DNA from: Actinomycetes bacterium
Lineage (GTDB): Bacteria > Actinomycetota > Acidimicrobiia > Acidimicrobiales > Aldehydirespiratoraceae
Length of the DNA stretch: 56,745 bases
Direction: 5' to 3'
Assembly (NCBI GenBank): GCA_024276355.1
Contig: JAJRXJ010000315.1
Span: forward strand, 1 to 56,745
A program made the position numbers and the translations under genes. Positions 1 through 8,501 of the stretch are shown piece by piece. A model generated the notes under the pieces. That model saw nothing but the letters and a program-made list of their open reading frames with translations, made no database searches and was not told where the DNA came from. The stretch's first letter is position 1. Every line of letters starts with the position of its first letter.

Positions 1-1381
1 ACCCCGGTGTGTCGCAGAGAAACACGATCGGCAGGCCGTGGGCGTCGCACAATTGCATGAAGCGTGCCGCCTTGTCGGCCGCGTCGGAGTCGATGGCTCC
101 TCCGAGATGGCCGGGATTGTTGGCGATGACACCGACCGGGCGACCCTCGAGCCGCGCCAGCGAGGTGACGATCCCGATTCCGAACCCGGAACGAAGCTCC
201 ATGACAGAGCCGACATCGGACAACAGCTCGATCGCGTCGCGCACCGGGTAGACGCGTTTGCGGTTCTCGGGTACGACGTCGCGGAGGAGTGTCTGGTCGG
301 CACAATCCCAATTGTCGATCGGGCCCTGGAAGTAGGACAGATAGCGCTTCACGGCCGCCACGGCGGCGGCGTCATCGTCGACCAGGATGTCGACGACTCC
401 GTTGGTCGACTGCACGTTCATGGGGCCGATCTCGTCCGGTGAGAATGAGCCCAGCCCACCCCCTTCGATCATCGCCGGACCGGCCATGCCGAGATTGGCA
501 TCGCGGGTGGCGATGATCACGTCGCACACGCCGGCCAGAGCGGCGTTTCCGGCGAAGCAGCGACCCGACACGACGGCAACGGTGGGCACCGTGCCGCTGA
601 GTCTCGCCATCCAGGCAAATGACATCACGTTGAGGCCGGCAACGATCGGGACGTCGGTGTCGCCGGGACGGCCTCCCCCTCCCTCGGCAAAAATGACCAC
701 CGGTAGGTGGAGGCGATCGGCAATGTCGAGCAGGCGATCCTTCTTCTGATGGCCCCGAACGCCCTGGGTTCCGGCCAGTACCGTGTAGTCGTACGACATG
801 ACTGCACACCGACTCCGTTCGTCGGTGAACAAATCACCGTTGACCCGGGCGAGTCCGCCGACGATGCCATCGGCGGGGGTGTTGGCGATCAGGTCTTCGC
901 GGCTGCGTCGGGCGGTCTGGGCGGCATACATGAAGCCGCCGTACTCCTCGAAGCTTCCGGGGTCGACCAGATCGGCGAGGTTTTCGCGGGCGGTTCGACG
1001 GCCCTTGGCATGGACTCTGGCCACAGCCTCCGGACGGGCGCCGTCGAACAGCATGTTTCGCCGCTCGGTCACTTCAGCGAGGTCGGGTCGGATCCCGTGC
1101 GTGCCGATGTCGGTGGCGCGCGAGTCGATGTGATCGGGCGGGCTGTCGGTGAGGGCCTGCCGCTCGATGGACACCAATGTGTCGCCCGGCGCGACCACCG
1201 AGCCCACCTCGACGTGGATCTCGGATACAAGGCCGGTTGCAGGCGCGGCGATGAGATGTTCCATCTTCATCACCTCGACCACGGCCACCGGGTCTCCCTC
1301 TCGAATCGGGTCGCCGACCCCTACGCGGAGATCAACGACCGTGCATGCACTGCCCGCTGATGCTCTTGCGACGTCCGACAT
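1..1381 (-). CDS. Biotin-carboxyl-carrier domain fused N-terminally to an acyl-CoA carboxylase carboxyltransferase (3' end truncated by left window edge)
   Basis: Manual reverse-strand translation from ATG at 1381: MSDVARASAGSACTVVDLRVGVGDPIREGDPVAVVEVMKMEHLIAAPATGLVSEIHVEVGSVVAPGDTLVSIERQ...; biotinylation motif EVMKMEH followed by a carboxyltransferase-like region (RRTARENLADLVDPGSFEEYGGF...GGGGRPGDT). Open to the window edge, hence absent from the ORF track. Confidence 0.85.
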   Translation of the reverse strand, partial: MSDVARASAGSACTVVDLRVGVGDPIREGDPVAVVEVMKMEHLIAAPATGLVSEIHVEVGSVVAPGDTLVSIERQALTDSPPDHIDSRATDIGTHGIRPDLAEVTERRNMLFDGARPEAVARVHAKGRRTARENLADLVDPGSFEEYGGFMYAAQTARRSREDLIANTPADGIVGGLARVNGDLFTDERSRCAVMSYDYTVLAGTQGVRGHQKKDRLLDIADRLHLPVVIFAEGGGGRPGDTDVPIVAGLNVMSFAWMARLSGTVPTVAVVSGRCFAGNAALAGVCDVIIATRDANLGMAGPAMIEGGGLGSFSPDEIGPMNVQSTNGVVDILVDDDAAAVAAVKRYLSYFQGPIDNWDCADQTLLRDVVPENRKRVYPVRDAIELLSDVGSVMELRSGFGIGIVTSLARLEGRPVGVIANNPGHLGGAIDSDAADKAARFMQLCDAHGLPIVFLCDTPG

Positions 1382-1471
1382 GTTTCCTCCGTGGTCGGCC
1401 TACAAGATGGCCGATGTCCACGGGTCATGCCGAATCGAACGTGGGGGGGGGGTTCGGGTCGGGTGCACGAA

Positions 1472-1503
1472 CGGGGATGCCCCGAAGGGGAGGGGCATCC
1501 CCG
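1472..1503. terminator. Perfect 12-bp stem-loop (CGGGGATGCCCC-N8-GGGGCATCCCCG), candidate terminator of the small upstream minus-strand ORF
   Basis: Inverted repeat read directly; lies between the stop of the 1536..1700 ORF and the start of the carboxyltransferase. No clear U-tract. Confidence 0.55.
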
Positions 1504-1535
1504 CCGTGTCTTCCGGGGTGCGATGTTGATTGGAC

Positions 1536-1700
1536 TCAGGCCGCCGCCGGAAGGTCTCTCCCTGGCAATCGAATCACCGCCCAGCGCTCCTGGCCGACCG
1601 GGTGGACCGACGTCGCTCCACCCACGGCGTTCGCCATGGTTATCGCGGCCGGGTGTGAAGTCACCGTGGCCATCACGATTCCGTTGTTGTAAGGCGCCAT
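1536..1700 (-). CDS. Small 54-aa protein (MAPYNNGIVMATVTSHPAAITMANAVGGATSVHPVGQERWAVIRLPGRDLPAAA), unknown function
   Basis: Below the track's length cutoff; preceded by a good SD (GGAGGACAGGTCC-ATG) and followed by a perfect hairpin. Confidence 0.5.
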   Translation of the reverse strand: MAPYNNGIVMATVTSHPAAITMANAVGGATSVHPVGQERWAVIRLPGRDLPAAA

Positions 1701-1969
1701 GGACCTGTCCTCCGTTAGCGTCTGTGGGGCGAGTCGTTCGACTCGCCGTTTGATCCGTACACGTCCCTGATCGGCGAAAGGCTCGTGCTGCTGGATCGAA
1801 AAGGGTCACCGGAACCAGCGATTCGGGACCACTGCCGGATCACCGGGACCGGAGCGGAACCGGTTGGGTCCAAATGTCAGAGCCCGGGTGGGTCGGACGG
1901 CCCGGACCGGTCGCTTTGCGAGCAGGCATCGTGGCATCTACCGTTCGTTGATCCATCGATGGAGGTCCA

Positions 1970-2437
1970 GTGAGCAGAAATCGCCGAGACGCGATTCGGA
2001 TGACCGACAGTGAAGTCGAGCGGTTCATCGACACCCACAAGAGCCTCCAGGTGGGCACCATAGAAAGAGACGGCAGCGTTCACCTGTCGACACTCTGGTT
2101 CGCGGTCGTCGACTCGCGCATCGTGTTCGAGACGTACACCAAGTCGCAGAAGATCAAGAACCTCGAACGCGACAACCGGATCACGGTGCTTCTCGAGGAC
2201 GGCACGGTCTACGAAAAGCTCCGTGGGGTGATGATCAAGGGAACAGCCCGTTTGGTGACAGACCCGGCTGAGGTACATCCGTTGGCGTTGGAGGTGATGA
2301 AGCGAAACCAGCCCGACATCCCCGAGGATCTGTTGAGCAAGGCTGCTGAACACATGGCTTCCAAACGCACGGCGGTGATCGTCGAGCCCACGCGGATCGT
2401 CTCGTGGGATCACACCAAACTCGACGCCTCCTACTGA
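1970..2437 (+). CDS. Pyridoxamine-5'-phosphate-oxidase-like (PPOX/F420-type FMN-binding split-barrel) protein
   Basis: MTDSEVERFIDTHKSLQVGTIERDGSVHLSTLWFAVVDSRIVFETYTKSQKIKNLERDNRITVLLEDG; typical PPOX N-terminal pattern. Confidence 0.8.
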   Translation: MSRNRRDAIRMTDSEVERFIDTHKSLQVGTIERDGSVHLSTLWFAVVDSRIVFETYTKSQKIKNLERDNRITVLLEDGTVYEKLRGVMIKGTARLVTDPAEVHPLALEVMKRNQPDIPEDLLSKAAEHMASKRTAVIVEPTRIVSWDHTKLDASY

Positions 2438-2457
2438 GAGACCCGCGCGGAGCCCGC

Positions 2458-3642
2458 TCAACCCAAGCGGAGCGTCTCGAGGGGTTCGAGCCGGGCGGCC
2501 TTGGTGGACGGATACAGGCCGGCCAAAACCGACACGCCGATTGCCGCGGCCACACCCATGAGCAGAAGTCCCGGGCGAAGGACCACCACCCAGCCGCGCG
2601 ACCTCGACACGAACGCCACCACCAGGGACCCCACCCCTGCACCTGCCATTCCGCCGAACAGGCCCACCACCACCGACTCGAGCATGAACTGTCCGGCAAT
2701 GAGGCCCCGACCGTGGCCCAGCGCCCGTCTGATCCCGATTTCGGATGAGCGCTGAATGACGGAAATCGACATCACGTTGGCGATACCGACCCCTCCGACG
2801 ACAAGAGCCAGGCCACCCATGAGCGCCACGATGGCCTGCAACGTGGTGTCGGCAGCAGCCGCCGATTCGAGCGCATCGGTGGGCACCGAGGTATTCACCT
2901 CCTCGTTTCCGCCGAGGTTGATCGCCACCGGTAGAGCCGCTTCGGTGACCAAGGTCTGGGACGGGTCTGATCGCACGTAGAGGGTGGTGGCCTCCAAGCC
3001 GGTGTCGAAATCCCTGTCGGCGGCTTGGGGGGAGATGACCACAGCGTTGTCGAGAGTGGGTTCGAGCACCACTCGATCCATGACCCCCACCACGCCGTAC
3101 TTGAAACCGCCGACCGAGATCGTGCGTTCGGTGCCGGGAATGTAGGCGAACTCATCGGCCAGTCCGGCACCGATCACCGCAGCCCGTCCGGCGGTCGACA
3201 CATCGAACGAGTTGATCCATCGGCCAGACACGAGGCCGACATCCATTACATCGAGGAAGGCCGAGTCGGCCGCGATCACGGGGATCGGAAATGCCGTGTA
3301 GTAACTGTCGGCCGCGGAGTAGGGGCTGGTGACGACACCAGCGATGTTGATCACCGCGGTCGCACTCTCAACGGTGGAAAGCGACTCGACCCTGACAACG
3401 ACGTCCTCGGGAAAGGTGGGATCCTGGGTGCCGAACGATCCGGCAGCCTCGGCCTTGATCAGGTTGGTACCGAGCTGCGAAAGGGTCTGTTGAAGGTCTC
3501 CCTTGGCCGACTCCGTGAGGCCGACCGCGGCGACGATCGCCGAGACGCCGATGATCGGTCCGAGCATGATCAGCAGGGTTCGTGTGAGCTTTGCGGTGAG
3601 GCCGCTGGACGCCACCCCCAACAAGTCCCGGATGTTGCTCAT
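2458..3642 (-). CDS. MacB/FtsX-like ABC transporter permease
   Basis: [42 protein letters not shown]...GGVGIANVMSISVIQRSSEIGIRRALGHGRGLI; start overlaps the ATPase stop (ATGA). Confidence 0.88.
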   Translation of the reverse strand: MSNIRDLLGVASSGLTAKLTRTLLIMLGPIIGVSAIVAAVGLTESAKGDLQQTLSQLGTNLIKAEAAGSFGTQDPTFPEDVVVRVESLSTVESATAVINIAGVVTSPYSAADSYYTAFPIPVIAADSAFLDVMDVGLVSGRWINSFDVSTAGRAAVIGAGLADEFAYIPGTERTISVGGFKYGVVGVMDRVVLEPTLDNAVVISPQAADRDFDTGLEATTLYVRSDPSQTLVTEAALPVAINLGGNEEVNTSVPTDALESAAAADTTLQAIVALMGGLALVVGGVGIANVMSISVIQRSSEIGIRRALGHGRGLIAGQFMLESVVVGLFGGMAGAGVGSLVVAFVSRSRGWVVVLRPGLLLMGVAAAIGVSVLAGLYPSTKAARLEPLETLRLG

Positions 3643-4403
3643 GACAGCGTGCCCGAGGTGGATGTGGCTGACGGATCGCCGAGCGTTCCGCCGAACGCCG
3701 AGCCGGCATCGCCGCGGCGGACGATTTCGTCGGCCACGATCTTGCCGTCTCGCATGGAGATTCGGCGCCCGGCTGACGCGGCCACCGCGGGGTCGTGGGT
3801 GACGATGGCCACCGCCCGTTCGGGAGAATGAAGGCCGCGAAAGATCTCCATGACGTTGGCGGCGTTGGTGGAATCGAGGGCCCCGGTCGGTTCGTCGGCG
3901 AGGATGAGAGCGGGGTCGGTGACGATGGCTCTGGCAATGGCGACACGCTGCTGTTCCCCGCCGGAGAGTTGTACCGGACGGTGGTCGGCTCGGTCGGCCA
4001 GACCGATCCTTTCCAGGGCGTTCATGGCCAGCCGGCGACGGGCGGAGGACGACAGCCCGCGGTAGAGCAGCGCCGTCTCCACGTTGCGTCGCGCGTCGAG
4101 GTAGGGGATGAGGTGGAACTGCTGGAAAACGAATCCCACCACATCGCCGCGTAGACGGGATCGCTCCGCATCCGTGAGCTCCGAAACCGCGGCGCCGGTG
4201 ACCCACAACTCACCGAGGGAAGGCAGGTCGAGCAAACCCAACAGACCCAGCATGGTGGACTTTCCGGATCCCGAGGGGCCGACGATCGAGACGAACTCTC
4301 CTGACTCGATAGTGAGCGACACCCCATCAAGGGCATGGACCTGGACCTCGTCGCCGTAGATGCGCGACACATTGTCGAGTCGGAGAAGGGGTTCAGCACT
4401 CAT
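3639..4403 (-). CDS. MacB/LolD-like ABC transporter ATP-binding protein
   Basis: Walker [10 protein letters not shown], signature [14 protein letters not shown], Walker [13 protein letters not shown]. Confidence 0.95.
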   Translation of the reverse strand: MSAEPLLRLDNVSRIYGDEVQVHALDGVSLTIESGEFVSIVGPSGSGKSTMLGLLGLLDLPSLGELWVTGAAVSELTDAERSRLRGDVVGFVFQQFHLIPYLDARRNVETALLYRGLSSSARRRLAMNALERIGLADRADHRPVQLSGGEQQRVAIARAIVTDPALILADEPTGALDSTNAANVMEIFRGLHSPERAVAIVTHDPAVAASAGRRISMRDGKIVADEIVRRGDAGSAFGGTLGDPSATSTSGTLS

Positions 4404-6604
4404 TGTCCGCCGGTGACGTCGACGATCACTACCTCTCCGCCGGTCAATCCGGACACGATTTCCGTGAACGACCCATCCTGCAGCCCCGTGACTATCTCGG
4501 TCGGGGTGACAATCCCGGTCTCAGGATCAACGACCCTCACGATGTCCTTGCCGGTGCCGTCCTGGGACACAGCGGCGCGCGGCACCACCAGGGCATCGAC
4601 ACGTTCGTCGAGAGTCACATCGATGGTCACGTTGGCACCGTCGACAGCGATGAGATCGTCGGACACACTGACGATGCCTTCGTAGGTTTCGCCACCGGAA
4701 CCGTTGACCGTGGCCACGTCATCGAGCTGGGAAATGAATCCGTCCGACTTCTGATTGCCGGCCTCGATGTCGACGGTGACCACCTGCCCGACGGACAGTT
4801 CGGAGCGGTCGGTCGGATTGGCGAACAGCTTGATGGTGAAATCGGGTTCGGTGAGGGTGAGAAGCTCCTGGCCGAGTTGCACGGTCTGGCCCTCGTCGAC
4901 GAACACGGTTCCGACACGCGCCGGCCACGATGCCACGATCATGTCGGAAGGCACGAATATGACGTCGTCGTCGATGGTGGTGATGATCACGTCGACGTGG
5001 GTGCGACCGGCCCTGAGGTTGACCGTGCCGGTCAGCACCTCGTAGTCGCTGCCCATGGTGGCGGTGCCCGAGATCGAGTAGTCGACCGACACGTCGGTGG
5101 ACGGTGCCTCGCTGGCCCTGACGCGAATGGCGACGGATCCGCCTTCCCCGACGGTTCCGCCTCCCTCGAGCGTGAGGGTGGGCTGATCGTCGTCCTCGAT
5201 GATGACGGTCGCCGATACGGAGTTGACGTCGAGGTCGTATTCGTTGTCGGGGTCGTTGCTGTCGATCAGGGTGAGAGTGAGTGACTCGTCGCTCTCGATG
5301 GCTTGGTCCTGGACCGTTGCGATCGAGATCGATGCCTGATCGCTTCCGGCCGGGAAGGTGAACACCGGGGCCGGATCCTGCTCGGCGTAGTCGTCGATTT
5401 CGGTGGCCGAACCGGCCAGCGAGTAGGAGACATCCAGGGCATGATCGATGACCACGTCGGACTTGAGCTTGTAGACGACGTTGGCACCCTCGGTTATCCG
5501 GTCGGCGCCCCGATCGAGGCTCAGCGACAGCAGAGGTACGACGTTGGGGGTGGTGTCGACGATCGTGACCGTCAGGGAGTTGAGAGGGGCCACGTCGTAG
5601 TTGATGCCGGCTCCGATCGGTTGATCCGGTGTGATGGTGATGGTCCAGTCCTCGTCGACCTCATCCACGGTGTCGGTGAAGGTCTCGAACGGCAGAGTGA
5701 GGGTGGTTGCACCGGCGGGCCACACAATCGGAGAGTTCTCGAGGGGATCGTTGCGATAGTCGACATCGATGTTGGGGTCGTCGATCGCCGCTTGGTCGCC
5801 TCCGGTGGCGGTTCCGGTGAAACCGAGGTTGATCTGCATGTCGGCGGGAGGGGCCGGATCGGCGGTGAGCACGATGTCGACGGTGTCGCCCTCATTCAAC
5901 GTGATCTCGGTGTCGCGTACGCCTATTGCCGGTATCGGGGTCGACTGAAACGGAATCAGGATGGCGCCGGTGCCAACCGTGGTGTTTTTCTCGCCGCCGA
6001 CTCTCTCCGGCACCGAGGGACCAATTTTCACGGCCGCGGTGTCCTTGTCGCCCACCGTGTACCCGTTGGACGGGCGCAACGACATCACCACCGTCTCGAC
6101 CGGCTCCGGCGTGGCTCCGCCGTAGCCGTAGTCGATCTGCCATTCGCGGAGCGCTGCCCGGGTGGCCTCGGTGTAGAGCCGATCCACGGTGCCGGGGTCG
6201 TAGCCGTTCTCCTGCAGTATCCGTTCGAGCTGCAGGACATCCGGGCCGTCGGATCCCACATCGAGCGTGCGGTAGAAAGAGAAATCACCGTTGACGGCCA
6301 CCGCCGGACGGCCGTCGAGAGACAACAGAACGTCGCCGGGGTTGACCTGATCGCCGTCGGAAACATCGACCTGGCTGACCCTCCCGTCGAACGGAGAGTT
6401 GACCTTCTGCAACTCCTCACGGCGCAGTTCGCCCGACACTGTGAGGGTGTCGGTGAGGGTTCGATGCCCGATGGTGTCGGTGAGGATCTCCCTGGGAGCG
6501 ACCTGTGGGTCGGACGTGCCGGTGGTCTGCCAAGCAATGACACCTCCGACGAACAGGGCCACCACCACCACGGCTGAGATCATCTGGCGACGGTTGATGG
6601 TCAT
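4400..6604 (-). CDS. HlyD/MacA-like membrane-fusion protein with inserted peptidoglycan-binding domain and about three Calx-beta-like repeats
   Basis: N-terminal TM; lipoyl half SPFDGRVSQVDVSDGDQVNPGDVLLSL; PG-binding VGSDGPDVLQLERILQENGYDPGTVDRLYTEATRAALREWQ; Calx-beta-like GTATxxxDY...ESDESLTLTL repeats; second lipoyl half ARVGTVFVDEGQTVQLGQELLTL. Confidence 0.85.
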   Translation of the reverse strand: MTINRRQMISAVVVVALFVGGVIAWQTTGTSDPQVAPREILTDTIGHRTLTDTLTVSGELRREELQKVNSPFDGRVSQVDVSDGDQVNPGDVLLSLDGRPAVAVNGDFSFYRTLDVGSDGPDVLQLERILQENGYDPGTVDRLYTEATRAALREWQIDYGYGGATPEPVETVVMSLRPSNGYTVGDKDTAAVKIGPSVPERVGGEKNTTVGTGAILIPFQSTPIPAIGVRDTEITLNEGDTVDIVLTADPAPPADMQINLGFTGTATGGDQAAIDDPNIDVDYRNDPLENSPIVWPAGATTLTLPFETFTDTVDEVDEDWTITITPDQPIGAGINYDVAPLNSLTVTIVDTTPNVVPLLSLSLDRGADRITEGANVVYKLKSDVVIDHALDVSYSLAGSATEIDDYAEQDPAPVFTFPAGSDQASISIATVQDQAIESDESLTLTLIDSNDPDNEYDLDVNSVSATVIIEDDDQPTLTLEGGGTVGEGGSVAIRVRASEAPSTDVSVDYSISGTATMGSDYEVLTGTVNLRAGRTHVDVIITTIDDDVIFVPSDMIVASWPARVGTVFVDEGQTVQLGQELLTLTEPDFTIKLFANPTDRSELSVGQVVTVDIEAGNQKSDGFISQLDDVATVNGSGGETYEGIVSVSDDLIAVDGANVTIDVTLDERVDALVVPRAAVSQDGTGKDIVRVVDPETGIVTPTEIVTGLQDGSFTEIVSGLTGGEVVIVDVTGGQ

Positions 6605-7353
6605 GGGGATTCGCTTTCCACTTGTGCGACCGCAATGTCGCGGCATTCCTTCATGTCGTCCGACTCGAGGATCGACTGGCCCTGGGGAGGTGTCAGGTCC
6701 TGGGGGATCTGAAGCAGCCCCCTGGCGTCGGGCTTCAGATCACCGATCTTCCATCCGCGCCCCTTGAGACAGTCGGCCCACTGGACCAACCCCCGGTTGC
6801 GTCCCTCGATCTCGTCGGCCGGGATGTTGTCGCTGGCTGTCTGGAGCTTCTGGAAGGCCCCTTGGATCTGACTCACGGCGGCGCACTCGATCAGGTCGTT
6901 GATGTATTGGGAATCGTTGACGGGATCCTTGGGATCGCCGCCGGCCGTCGGTATTCCGATGAAGGCCGTCCCTTTGTCGGTGAGGCATCCGTTGAAAACC
7001 TTCATGGCCGCGAACAGGCCGTCGACGGGGTCGGAGGTGTCGGCGTTCAGGGGAATCGTGGTCGTGGCCGGTGGCGCGGTTGTCGTCGTGGACCGCGGCG
7101 AGTCGACCGGTGCTGACGCAGAGGCTCCCGAATCGGACTCCGGGGTTGAGGTGGTCGCGACGGTCGTGGTGGTGACCGTTGTGGTCGGATGGGCGAGATT
7201 CTCCGGCTTGATGCTGACCTGCTCAGCGTCGCGGTAGACGACAGCGGCGGTACTTGCTGTGGATGCTCCGCACGCAGCAGCAGCCAACATGATCACCATG
7301 GCGACAGCTGTCATGGCGAATGGTTGGGGCTTCACCGGGAGTCCTAGTGACAC
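6601..7353 (-). CDS. Putative lipoprotein with Thr/Ser-rich linker, first gene of the efflux operon
   Basis: Lipobox-like ...MLAAAACG; TTTVTTTTVATTSTPESD linker; stop overlaps adaptor ATG (ATGA). Confidence 0.7.
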   Translation of the reverse strand: MSLGLPVKPQPFAMTAVAMVIMLAAAACGASTASTAAVVYRDAEQVSIKPENLAHPTTTVTTTTVATTSTPESDSGASASAPVDSPRSTTTTAPPATTTIPLNADTSDPVDGLFAAMKVFNGCLTDKGTAFIGIPTAGGDPKDPVNDSQYINDLIECAAVSQIQGAFQKLQTASDNIPADEIEGRNRGLVQWADCLKGRGWKIGDLKPDARGLLQIPQDLTPPQGQSILESDDMKECRDIAVAQVESESP

Positions 7354-7429
7354 GAGCAGGGCACAGGTCGGCGGCAGGGGCGACCGCTGCCGACTCTAGT
7401 TGAAATCGGGTGGCCATCGACAATCGCGA

Positions 7430-8425
7430 TCATGCCCCCCCGAGGAGACTCCACACCGATCGCTGGGGATACCCGGATCCCGGGGACACGGAGATGCCTT
7501 GATGGGATGAACTGAACGCCGCGGCGGTGGCGATGTCGATCAACCCGGGGGCCAGGCTGAAGTCGGGCCACGGGGCGGCATCACCTCTGGCCATGGCCCC
7601 GAGCCTTTCGATCTGGGCCTTGAACCCCAGCTCGGTGTAGGGGTCGTCGGAATCGGCGATCATCACCGTTTCACCGTTCACCTCGAGCGTGGGTGGGGGA
7701 GCGAGCTCGAGTTGGACCACGGTGTCGTCGCTGGCGACTTCGAGGGAGGTGGAGGGGGAATCGTCACCCCAGGTGATGTCGACGGTGATGTCGCGGTGCA
7801 GAAGATTGTCGGTCCGGAGCTCGAGGCTGGCCCGAACGTCGATCCGTTCGGAATCTGCCGGTAGTTCAGCACAGACCGACACCACTGGCGCCCCGAGGGC
7901 AGCCAGCAGCAGGGGCATGATCCTGCATCCGGGGTCGATGACCGCTCCACCCCCGAATCTGGGGGTTCCGTGATCGCCCCAGTCGGGTCTGGGGCCGTGG
8001 CTCCGAAGCGCGAAGTGGAACGGTGAATCCATTGATGCGATCTCTTGGAGCGCCCGGCGTGTGATCGGAGCGTGCAGGAGGTTGGCGGCGGCCATCGTCG
8101 GTGGGAGAGCGGTGTCGGCGAGGGCATCGAGATCCGGTGTTGATGACCCGGAAGGGGTCTCGACAAGAACCGCCGATACCCGGCCGGCGACCGCCGCGAG
8201 CACTGACGGGGTGTCGGCAGGGGGCACGGCAACCACGACGGCCTCCGACTTGCCCAGTGCCTGCTCAAGCGTGAGTTCCGGTACCTCGGCCTGTGCCGCG
8301 AGCTCGGACGCCTTGCCGAGGTGTCTGCCGACAACTCCCTCCAACTCCACGTGTTCGGCGAGCAAGGCGGCCGCTGCGTGAAATGCGGCGGCACGTCCCG
8401 TACCGATGATCGAGATCGATGTCAT
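7430..8425 (-). CDS. Gfo/Idh/MocA-like NAD(P)-binding oxidoreductase
   Basis: MTSISIIGTGRAAAFHAAAALLAEHVELEGVVGRHLGKASELA Rossmann start. Confidence 0.65.
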   Translation of the reverse strand: MTSISIIGTGRAAAFHAAAALLAEHVELEGVVGRHLGKASELAAQAEVPELTLEQALGKSEAVVVAVPPADTPSVLAAVAGRVSAVLVETPSGSSTPDLDALADTALPPTMAAANLLHAPITRRALQEIASMDSPFHFALRSHGPRPDWGDHGTPRFGGGAVIDPGCRIMPLLLAALGAPVVSVCAELPADSERIDVRASLELRTDNLLHRDITVDITWGDDSPSTSLEVASDDTVVQLELAPPPTLEVNGETVMIADSDDPYTELGFKAQIERLGAMARGDAAPWPDFSLAPGLIDIATAAAFSSSHQGISVSPGSGYPQRSVWSLLGGA

Positions 8426-8501
8426 GGGGCAATCGTGGCACGTCGAACGTCTCAAACCGACGACGGCAAATGAGGGAATATGGCAGGTACGGTTCAGGAC
8501 G

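Noticed and set aside
1441-1452. G-homopolymer as phase-variation tract
   Set aside because: The run of about 10 G lies in an intergenic region just upstream of the carboxyltransferase gene; could be sequencing-sensitive but no ON/OFF reading frame is affected.
5303-6577. 424-aa plus-strand ORF
   Set aside because: Antisense to the adaptor gene; Gly/Asp/Val-rich mirror frame without recognisable motifs.
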